Under the pieces are notes generated by a model. That model was not told where the DNA came from, did not search any database, and saw only the letters and a program-made list of their open reading frames with translations. DNA of 64,000 nucleotides from Helichrysum umbraculigerum (taxonomy: Eukaryota; Streptophyta; Magnoliopsida; Asterales; Asteraceae): the NCBI GenBank assembly GCA_949592205.1, contig CATIUR010000001.1:337471250-337535249 (forward strand), in the 5' to 3' direction. Position numbers and translations under genes: made by a program. Positions within the stretch are counted from its first letter, which is position 1. Each line of letters opens with the position of its first letter. This document shows, one piece after another, positions 56,675 through 64,000 of this stretch.

Positions 56675-56802
56675 ATTGGTATCAAAGCCCGATTCTGGCA
56701 ATCCCTAGGTCAAATTCAATCAAAATCATTCAATTGTTGTTCTGACCAATTCCAGTTTTCAATTCAGTTCCTAAACGATCTCTATATCCGAAAAGAAAAC
56801 TG

Positions 56803-57804
56803 TTGTGGACGAATTTGAAGAAATTTATCTTTGAGGCGGTTAAATCAAAGATTGAAGAATTGATGGAAGAACTGAAGAGAAATTTGCCTACATTCATAGG
56901 TAATCAGCAGGTGAACGAAATGCATCAGCTTACCAAAATGAACCGAGGTAATGCTCAAATTAATCAATCTTTTTGTTATGATATGAGCAATACGAGTTGT
57001 AATTTGCGTGTGGTGAATGGACTGAGGCCATTGTTGGCTAGGGAAGGTAGTCAGGAAGTATACTTTGAGGGAAATATGAAGAAAAATAGTAACCAAATGA
57101 ATAAGAATGCATACATGGTGTTTGATGAAATGCCAAGCACAATACATCTCAAACAAAATGACTCTATTCAAGAATATTATGAGGCATTTAATTCTTTGAT
57201 TAGTAAGACAACTAGTTTGAATGAATCGAATATAGTTAAATGCTTTGTTGAAGGTTTGCAACCGGAATTTGAGAAGAGAGTTAAAATTTACAAACCTTGC
57301 AATCTTTATGATGCTTATTGTTTGGCTATCATGAAAGAAAATGCTAGCAACTTAATGAAGAAAATGTCCAATCTACCTTTGCCACATACTCAAACGTTTA
57401 AAGAAGCGAGCGTTATGGAGAATAACAATACGTTGGTTGTTCTTGATGAATCTGGGAAGCAAGATAATAAGGATGTAGAGATGGAACAAATTTATCACTC
57501 TTTCCCTGTTTTGAGAAGATCAAATAATCAAGATTCGTTTGCAGGAACTTCATATAAGGAAGAGTTAGTGATCGATGATGATGAAAATAAAAAGGATCTT
57601 GATATATTAGGACCAAAAAATGTTGAAGGAAATATTGGGAGTAGTGATACAGAAAAGTCTAGGGGCATATACGAGGTTGGTCATTTGAATCAGTTAAGGC
57701 CTGATCTAGGGCATGAGCTGATTAAAAATATGGACTCAAACATTATTAAGGGTGATGGATTGGAGTTCAAAGAAAAGGCTGATGACATTGTAAAACCCAA
57801 GTAG
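56803..57804 (+). CDS. E6 Gag-like ORF
   Basis: 333 codons. An N-terminal helical, charged segment (FEAVKSKIEELMEELKRN) is followed by a block that matches plant gypsy Gag (retrotransposon gag family) at about residues 115-190: SIQEYYEAFNSLIS, NIVKCFVEGLQPEFEKRVKI and DAYCLAIMKEN. The rest (190-333) is acidic and low in recognisable features; no zinc knuckle and no protease motif follow. The ATG at 56803 is the first good start after the primer site. The TAG at 57802 ends it, and translation in the same frame reads on sensibly for a short way. It probably forms the particle or its relic; function of this copy is unproven. Confidence 0.65.
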   Translation: MWTNLKKFIFEAVKSKIEELMEELKRNLPTFIGNQQVNEMHQLTKMNRGNAQINQSFCYDMSNTSCNLRVVNGLRPLLAREGSQEVYFEGNMKKNSNQMNKNAYMVFDEMPSTIHLKQNDSIQEYYEAFNSLISKTTSLNESNIVKCFVEGLQPEFEKRVKIYKPCNLYDAYCLAIMKENASNLMKKMSNLPLPHTQTFKEASVMENNNTLVVLDESGKQDNKDVEMEQIYHSFPVLRRSNNQDSFAGTSYKEELVIDDDENKKDLDILGPKNVEGNIGSSDTEKSRGIYEVGHLNQLRPDLGHELIKNMDSNIIKGDGLEFKEKADDIVKPK

Positions 57805-57923
57805 CAAGACCACTTGAATTTTAATGGAGTTGGTTACCTAGACGATAAAACCAGTTTTGACAAAATGAATTCAAAAGGAAATAGTGTTTTCAATCTAGTT
57901 GCTCATACTATTCCAAAGATGCC

Positions 57924-58277
57924 ATGAAAGGAGGTAGTTTGATTACTTTTGAAAATTGTGCTAACGTTGCTGAGTTTGTCCTCATTAAAGATAAGAAAAC
58001 ATGGCAGCTAGGGTGTGATTCGGTTATTGTTGAAAGTTTTATATGGAAGCGAGGTCTGCAATTTGGGTCAGACTTAATGGGAAGCAATACAAATGCATCT
58101 ACACATGTAGTAAATGTAGCAGACTCAAGATATGGCACTGCTATTAGTGACATTATTGACAATGATTATATATTTGATTCTTTGACTAATGGTGATGAAT
58201 TTGAAGATAATAGAAGGAAAAAGGCTGTTCCAAAATTAGAATTTGTGCTAGATAAGGAAGATATCTAGCATAATTTT
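57924..58277 (+). pseudogene. Unrecognised coding-like segment in place of pol (E6)
   Basis: A 114-codon frame (57924-58268) starting MKGGSLITFENCANVAEF continues in the same frame, after one stop, into the integrase-tail segment at 58278. It has no motif of protease, RT, RNase H or integrase. It is acidic (DIIDNDYIFDSLTNGDEFED). It could be a captured sequence or a very diverged spacer ORF. Not recognised. Confidence 0.45.
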
Positions 58278-58822
58278 GTGGAAAATGATTATATTTCTAC
58301 TAATGAATCTTTCAATAAGGACATGAGAATTTGGAAACATGGTTGGTCAACACGAAAAAGGAAGGCAATGATGCACTTGTGGCACAAATGGAAATCTAAA
58401 CATGTGCATTCTAAGAATAATGTTTCAGGTTGTTACCAACAGGGACATAATCAAAGAAGGTTTGGACTTTTTGAAGTTCTGTCCAAAGTGGGTCAGGTTG
58501 CTTATAAGTTTCAGTTACTTGCTACAGCAAAAATCCGTCAAGTATTTCAAATTTCTCAGCTCAAAAAGTGTGTAGGAAAACTTGTTTTTCAGGCATTCTT
58601 TTATATTCTGATGATGAAGGATGAATTATGATGGAACCAGAAGCTATACTAGATAATAGGTTGGTAAAACGAGATAATATTGTGGTGGGTTATGTCTTGG
58701 TGAAGTGGACTGATGGCAGTGAAGAAGAAGCAAATTGGGAAGTGTACGGTGATCTTGCTAGAAGATTTCCACCTTTTCAAATCAACCTTGAGGACAAGGT
58801 TCTTTAAGGGGAAAGGATTGAT
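58278..58822 (+). pseudogene. E6 integrase C-terminus (GPY/F-like) and chromodomain
   Basis: The first frame (58278-58631) ends with FGLFEVLSKVGQVAYKFQL and IRQVFQISQLKKCVG, the usual end of chromovirus integrases. A frameshift near 58600 leads to a second frame (58628-58822) with a chromodomain: PEAILDNRLVKR, YVLVKWTDGSEEEANWE and DLARRFPPF. The aromatic residues of a chromodomain cage are plausible (Y, W, W), but binding is not shown. Chromodomains direct integration to marked chromatin. The reading frame ends at a TGA made by the LTR start. Confidence 0.78.
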
Positions 58823-59177
58823 ACGAAACAAGTTGAAATTAGAATTTGGGAGGATACACCATCTTCACGTGCTTCTCACATGATAGTTCTAACTGACTGC
58901 ATGTACCTAGCTCATGACTATGTGGAGGGAATAGTTGCTAGTCCAGTTGGAGGTTAATAAATAGCAATTAGGTCCTCATTTCTTGATTAGCTTGAGAATT
59001 GCAATTTCTTCTTCCTTCTGTGATCTTTGAAATATGTCAATCATTTGGTTACTATCTTGTAATCATTCAATTGTAATCGGATCGATTATCTTCGTGCTTA
59101 ATTCTTGATTTAGTGAGTGCCTAGTTATCGATTTTAGATCGAATTTCAATTACATATTTCTAATTCAATTCCTATCA
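58820..59177 (+). repeat. E6 3' LTR
   Basis: 358 bp, TGATACGAAACAAG to TTCCTATCA. It is preceded by the purine tract at ~58807-58819. Confidence 0.87.
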
Positions 59178-59560
59178 TTAAGTTGATGCACATGCACAAA
59201 GTATATATACTGTCTATTAATTTTCATATATGCATGCATTAGATGAGCATCTATTCATTTACATATATTGATGCACGAAGTATTATTTTGTTCATCTTTC
59301 ATAGATTTAGTTGACATGCATGGATATTGAATAAAAACATGAAATCGGTAATATAATATAATGATGATTAAAAAGTTTGAACGTACTACACGTAAATTCT
59401 ATTTTAGAAATCTGGATGGTAAGTTTTTTCATGAAGAGCATATTATCATGAGAGATATGAAAAAAAAAAAAAAAAAAAAAAAAACAGGTGTTAGGTAAAA
59501 TGACAATTGTACCCATGTTCTCACTGTTCTTATTTATAAAGTGTTCTTAGTGGAACCTTA
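59178..59560. other. AT-rich spacer with poly-A run
   Basis: A poly-A run lies at about 59460-59484. GATGCACA-AGTATAT words echo the left flank of E6. No ORF supported. Confidence 0.45.
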
Positions 59561-59910
59561 TATAGCCAAAAGTTCAAATGAGAACCACAAAAGGTACAAA
59601 ACTGCGAGAACATGTTTAATGATTCAATTACATGTGAATATTGATCTAGATTAAGGTTAGGGGCAAAATAGTTTGAGAAAATCAAATTTATATATTTCGT
59701 TCACGTGTGCACATTTGATATGTGCACATGTGAACACTTCATATATATTTTATAGTTTAACACGTCTTTTGTGGTTTTTAACTTTTGTTTGTCAATAATA
59801 TGAACATTAAATAACATTTATGTTTAATTTATTGCGTTTACATGTATAAAAATAATGTAATTTTAAAGTTCTCGCAATTCTGTACCTTTTGTGGTTCTCG
59901 TTTGAACCTA

Positions 59911-59916
<6 letters not shown>
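59561..59916. mobile_element. Inverted-repeat MITE in a TA tract
   Basis: Arms share GTTCAAATGAGAACCACAAA (left) and GTTCAAACGAGAACCACAAA (right, reverse complement), then AGGTACA and GCGAGAAC. The ends are TATAG-like and lie against a TA microsatellite (59913-59962). About 356 bp, no ORF. The family looks like the common plant MITE that starts TAGGGTTAGGTTCAAATG (recall). Confidence 0.75.

Positions 59917-59962
<46 letters not shown>
59913..59962. repeat. (TA)n microsatellite
   Basis: About 48 bp of TA dinucleotides on the right of the MITE. Confidence 0.92.
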
Positions 59963-59965
<3 letters not shown>

Positions 59966-59969
59966 TATA

Positions 59970-60640
59970 GTTTAACAACCTCGATTTGATAGGGCGGCCT
60001 AGACGGAAAACTTAATGCGGAATACAAATTCTCTAACATCCGAACTTAATTACAAAAGCTTCAAGTAGTGTAACTAAATCTTCGGGCACTGCCGGATGTC
60101 ATAAATCTTGGTCCAGCTTTATTCATCTTACTTTCGTTTGCTTCTATCGATGTGAACCTGAGAATGTACGTAATACGTAAGCCTAAAGGCTTAGTGAGCT
60201 CGTGTGTGTTTGTGTACAAATATATCACACACAATAATGAACATGATCAAATAATGATTCATCATAATTTATCAATATTAGGGATCCCGATTATTGTGTT
60301 ACATACTTGATATATTTAATTGGGTGAATCAATCAATTAATATGATATGAGCTTCACTAGTACTTTAATTAATACCAAGAACTTTTGTAATCGGTCTGTT
60401 GCAAAATAATCATTATAATCAAAATATTTATAATTTGACATGAATATAAAAATGCACTTTAATACAGCATGATCAATCAATATATAAATGCACATAAGGC
60501 AATTCATCATGATAGGTTCAACAATCAAGCATAATTAATATAGCATACATTCTCATTTGGGTAAAAACACAAGAATACTCACCTGAAATCCAAGATAATG
60601 TATGATCTCTACTTCGCTCGCATCCCTGATATCACATATT
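59970..60640 (-). repeat. Relic gypsy LTR, minus strand
   Basis: On the minus strand it has a donor-like TTTCAG/GTGAGT (intron start at 60582), then GAGCTCAC, a hairpin TAAGCC-TTTA-GGCTTA and an acceptor ATTCTCAG/GTTC (intron end at 60158). This is the order seen in the LTRs of E1, E2 and E3. The left edge near AGGTTGTTA could be its 3' end. No internal region or TSD found. Confidence 0.45.
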
Positions 60641-60730
60641 TACTCTATTTAGAATCTAGTGAATACCATCTATGATTATTCACATTTATTTTTTGCTAGT
60701 TTTAATATAACATGGATTTTGTCTTGGGAT

Positions 60731-61043
60731 TAGTGTAGGGGAATGCACCTAACTTTAGACCGATTTCTATAGTATGTATCCAACTTCAATTTGGTCTATC
60801 GTGTGTATCCATCTTCCAATATTGGTCTATTGTATGTATCTGATTGACGTGGCACCCCTTTTTGATGATGTGTCAAAGACGTGTCAGCTGACATGGTGAA
60901 TTATATGGTTGCCACATCATCAAATAACTCATCGGATACACACAATAGACCAAACTGAAAGATTGATACACACAATAGACCAAAATGAAGTTCGGTACAC
61001 ACTATAGAGATCAAGTAAAAGTTAAGTGCGTTTCCCTGCACTA
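60731..61043. mobile_element. Foldback MITE, ~313 bp
   Basis: The left end TAGTGTAGGGGAATGCACCT pairs with the reverse complement of the right end, TAGTGCAGGGAAACGCACTT. TTGGTCTATTGTATGTATC and ACACACAATAGACCAAA words alternate inside. The centre has GACGTGGCACC and GACGTGTCAGCTGACATGG. The TSD is not clear (possibly TA). A truncated copy lies at 20717-20822. Confidence 0.68.
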
Positions 61044-61158
61044 TACCCTTTTGTCCCTAATACAGTTTTATAGGCAAATATGTATAAATGAGTAAATTGA
61101 CTTATAATCAGACAAAAGTGGTCAAAATATAATTTCTAAATATCTTTAGACATTGCAT

Positions 61159-61583
61159 CACTATAACAAATATATCATTTATCCACACTTTTTTTCTCCA
61201 CACTTTTTAAAAATGTGTGGAATGATGTTAAATTATTCACACTTAAAAATGTGGAGAAAATTGTTACATGAATAAGTATGGAAATCACCACAATCTTCAC
61301 ATATATAAGTGTGAGAAAAAAAAAGTTAACACTTAAAAGTGTGGAGAATTTACAACTTGTCAACACTTAAAAGTGTGGAAAACCATTTGTAACACCCAAT
61401 TTATCCACACTTTCTCTTGTGTGGAAAAATAATGTGTTACAAATTTTTTGCCACACTTTTAAGTGTAAGCTTTTCTTTCTTACATATATAAGTGTGGAAA
61501 ATCATATCTTTTTCAATAATTTTTACACACTTTTTAAAAATGTGGAGAAAAAAGTGTGGTAAAATGATATATTTTTTGTAGTG
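61159..61583. mobile_element. Non-autonomous CACTA (CMC) element
   Basis: Ends CACTATAACAAATATATCAT (left) and CACTACAAAAAATATATCAT (right, reverse complement). The 3-bp duplication CAT lies at 61156-61158 and 61584-61586, as expected for CACTA elements. 425 bp packed with subterminal words CCACACTTTT and AAGTGTGGA in both orientations (more than a dozen), likely transposase-binding repeats. No ORF. Confidence 0.88.
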
Positions 61584-61869
61584 CATTAGTGACAAATTAA
61601 TGAGAGTGTCACTAAAAGTCAATACAATGCTTATGTTTTGTGTGGCAATTGGTCAAGTTTTGAGATACGTAGTTCGAATATATTCTTGCGGTATTTCTAA
61701 CTTATAAAATATTTTCGTAATCGTACATGTAACCAATGATATCATGAAAATGATGGAAATCACCTAATATAATTTATTTAAAACTTTACATAAAATTCAT
61801 CTCATTGCATTCTTCAATCAATTTATGCCCATCAAATTATGACCCTCACTTGTCTTGTTTCCTAAAACC
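61584..61869. other. AT-rich spacer, no feature seen
   Basis: No ORF or repeat end supported. Confidence 0.5.
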
Positions 61870-62115
61870 TGTTGGAATTCTAAAGTCGTGGGATCCAAAC
61901 ACTTGGGGAACAAGTAATTGATTTTAATTATGGAAACTAAAGAATAAGTCGGTTCCTAAGTTTCCTAAGTATAGTCTAATACAAGTCGGTAATTAGATCT
62001 ATATATATACATCTTAATTGAGATTTAGGGTTAAGATTTCACAATTGTAAACAGTCGGTTTGGAGCTATTTTCTGATTAATCAAAGTGTGGTTTGATTCA
62101 TTGTTTGCAATTACA
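61870..62115 (+). repeat. Ty1/copia-type LTR
   Basis: Starts TGTTGGAATTC, the usual copia LTR start, and ends TTGCAATTACA. About 246 bp, with ATCTATATATATAC as a possible TATA box. No primer site follows: the next sequence is an inverted copia coding fragment, so the element is rearranged. Confidence 0.65.
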
Positions 62116-62119
62116 TTTT

Positions 62120-62925
62120 TCTATTCTTTAATTGGGGAAGTTTCTTTGATCTCGTGGGCCTTTGGTCTTGACCATTGTTCAGGTTATTGTTGACAGGACT
62201 TAATTGTTCGTTTTCTTGTACTTCCGCTCCATCTTCAGTCTCGTGATCCATTTCAACCGGTTCAATTGGTTCGTTGTTTACATCGTTTCCTTGGTTGTTA
62301 TTTGTCTCGTCTTCCGGATAATCCCATGGCACTATGAATGAACCCGGTTCTTCATTGTCGGTCATTGCTTCTTTAAGCCAGTCCCACCCTTTGGTTTCAT
62401 CAAAAATAACGTCTCTACGTACGATTATTTTTTGCGTTGTCGGATCAAAAAGTCGATAGGCTTTTGTACCCGATTCAGAACCAAGATGTACTAGTGGTCT
62501 TGATCTTGCATCCAACTTCTTAAGATTTATCGGTTCAACTTTTGCATATGCTAGACACCCAAAAATACGAACATTCTCTAAATTCGGTTTTCTTTTATAC
62601 AACTTCTCGTAAGGAGTTGTATAACCAAGTACTCGTGTGTAAACCCGGTTGATTAAGTTGGCAGAGTGTTTTACCGCTTCTCCCCATAAATAATTTGGAA
62701 CATGCATCGCCTTCATAATGCTTCGTGTCATGTCCATCAGTGTTCGGTTTCTTCGTTCCACAATTCCGTTTTGTTGCGGTGAATATGGGGCGGTTAGGTG
62801 GCGTTTGACTCCATTTTGTTCACAAAAAGAATTAAAATCGAGAGAAGTAAACTCTACTCCACGATCACTTCTAAACACTTTCAAAGAATTTCCAATTTCA
62901 TTCTCCGCCAAAGCTTTGAACCTTT
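62120..62925 (-). pseudogene. Ty1/copia integrase fragment, inverted
   Basis: The minus-strand frame holds the second half of a copia integrase core: FRSDRGVEFTS with a catalytic Asp, then NGIVERRNRTLMDMTRS with the catalytic Glu, then LWGEAVKHSANLINR, KLYKRKPNLENVRIFGCLAY, and the acidic N/E-rich linker that precedes the RT. The zinc-binding region and first catalytic Asp upstream, and all of RT-RNase H downstream, are missing. The fragment is opposite in orientation to the adjacent LTR. It starts at a foldback junction at ~62926. It is dead. Confidence 0.88.
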
Positions 62926-63026
62926 TGAAATGGATCACGAGACTGAATATGGAGCGGAAGTACAAGAAAACGAACAATTAAGTCATGTCAACAATAACCT
63001 GAACAATGTCCAAAACCAAAGGCCCA
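62155..63026. repeat. 101-bp inverted repeat arms of a copia foldback
   Basis: 62155-62255 and 62926-63026 are inverted copies of the same copia linker (five or six differences in 101 bp by eye) separated by 670 bp. Both translate to EMDHETE-GAEVQENEQLS. The structure can snap back into a hairpin. Confidence 0.9.
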
Positions 63027-64000
63027 CTGATATCGCTCATTTTGTACATGTCTATCTTTAGCGATATCATTGTTTTTGCATTCGTTTTAAGTGGACTTTA
63101 TGAACTTTTGGTACTTAATTAACTTAAATTGATTTCTAGGTGTCAATATTGAAGAATCAAAGTTTGGATTACATTTGGGTGTAGATTCGAGCAAAGTATG
63201 AAAAGTGTTGAAGTCTTAGGCTCGAAAGGCTGATCTGCTGAAAACTGGGTAGAAACCGCCGGCTCGATTGAAGTAGCCGCCGGGTTATGCTTTTGTTTAG
63301 AAGCCGCCGACTTGATTGCTAAAGCCGCCGGATCGTTTGAATTTGAAGAAGCCGCCGGCTGGTCACCCTAAGCAGCCGGCTACTTTGGGCGGCAGACCAG
63401 TTTTGTGCTAGAAAAGCACTTTTTGCTTTTGGATCTCACCAACTTTTTCTTATCATTTTTCACACACGAAAACCAGCTCAAAAATGGCGATTTTGAGGGC
63501 TTGAAAGATTTCTTTCACATTTTTGAAGATTTCCTTTCATATAACTTCACTCGGTTACAAACAATCATCATCCCGACATTGTAATCACTCGGTTTGCATT
63601 TTTGTTCGAATATAATCATGTTTCCTTTGATATCTTTGATGATTTGTGTGTATGATGATGCTAGTATGATTGTTAGCTAGATTTTGGTGTACTTGCTTGG
63701 ATGAACTAGTTAGTGACTAGGGGTGTTATCTTTTGTTGTGAGTTTTGTGCTTCGAGTTTAAGATTCATCCATGGATTTGTATGTAACTAGTTAGATTAGT
63801 TGAAGCTTGTGGGTATTTTGGCTAAGCAATTATAGCGAACGTTTGTTGCTTATTAAAAATACTTGTCATTTGTATGAAATGTATGAATGAATCTATTTTT
63901 GCGAATGTGGAGATTGTTACAAGTAAAACTAGTTAACTAGCATGATATGAGTTAGCGAATTTGGCGAATGTTTTTCGTATAGATGAATCATAAACTCTTC
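63027..64000. other. Non-coding region with hairpin and GCCGCCGG repeats
   Basis: A perfect 9-bp inverted repeat GATATCGCT (63029-63037) / AGCGATATC (63060-63068) lies at the left. From 63240 to 63410 there are about six copies of GCCGCCGG or GCAGCCGGCT at ~25-35-bp spacing in otherwise AT-rich DNA. No ORF of note. An LTR or 5' UTR of an unseen element is possible. Confidence 0.5.

Larger units (their letters stand above)
56311..59177 (+). mobile_element. E6: non-autonomous chromovirus derivative lacking the pol core
   Basis: LTRs of 364 and 358 bp start TGATACGAAACAAG and end CGTATCA / CCTATCA. A Met-tRNA-type PBS (TGGTATCAAAGCC at 56677) follows the 5' LTR, and an AAGGGGAAAGGAT tract precedes the 3' LTR. 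Flanks ATAAG (56306-56310) and TTAAG (59178-59182) match at four of five bases. The 2.1-kb interior encodes a Gag-like ORF and an integrase tail plus chromodomain, but no protease, RT, RNase H or integrase core. About 20 LTR differences by eye suggest an older insertion. Confidence 0.85.

Overview
This is AT-rich nuclear DNA of a flowering plant. I infer Asteraceae from the look of the gag-pol proteins and the PIF/Harbinger transposase, but that is recall-based and not proven by the window. I see no host protein-coding gene and no rRNA or functional tRNA gene. Almost everything is transposable elements, many nested, with AT-rich relics between them.

Layout: 1-3504 holds a LINE tail (minus strand) broken by a hAT MITE, then an inverted-repeat MITE in a TA microsatellite. 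3510-16890 is a complete, very young Ty3/gypsy chromovirus (E1; TSD TAATA) with one intact 1474-codon gag-pol. Its 5' LTR contains a nested solo LTR (E2, 4449-7156; TSD CAGAT). 17042-19176 is a PIF/Harbinger element with a frameshifted transposase. 20131-20822 holds MITE-like repeats. 20826-32790 is a decayed minus-strand Athila-like gypsy element (E4) inserted into a second one (E5, 32791-37707). 38517-39478 is a foldback element with a 9-bp TSD, followed by a 0.7-kb tandem duplication. 42083-54440 is bounded by ~150-bp inverted repeats and contains a foldback MITE and a second young chromovirus (E3, 42936-53503; TSD ATGGA). E3 has a broken gag-pol but an intact extra coiled-coil ORF ahead of gag. 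56311-59177 is a small chromovirus derivative (E6) with gag and the integrase tail plus chromodomain but no protease-RT-RNase H-integrase core. 59561-64000 holds three MITEs (one CACTA type), an LTR relic, and a copia LTR next to an inverted copia integrase fragment with foldback arms.

Most interesting signal: E1, E2 and E3 are related LTR families with very different sequences in places, yet each LTR carries a segment of exactly 115 nt that can fold into the same four helices, with compensatory base changes in every helix. It lies between a splice-donor-like CAG/GTGAGT and a conserved palindrome, hairpin, branch-point and acceptor module. I read this as a structured leader intron or regulatory RNA inside the LTR. 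The antisense ORFs of 62-68 codons across it are best explained as by-products of the structure. Beside this module the three families carry different fast-evolving repeat arrays in the same LTR position.

Divergence figures are counts by eye, not alignments.
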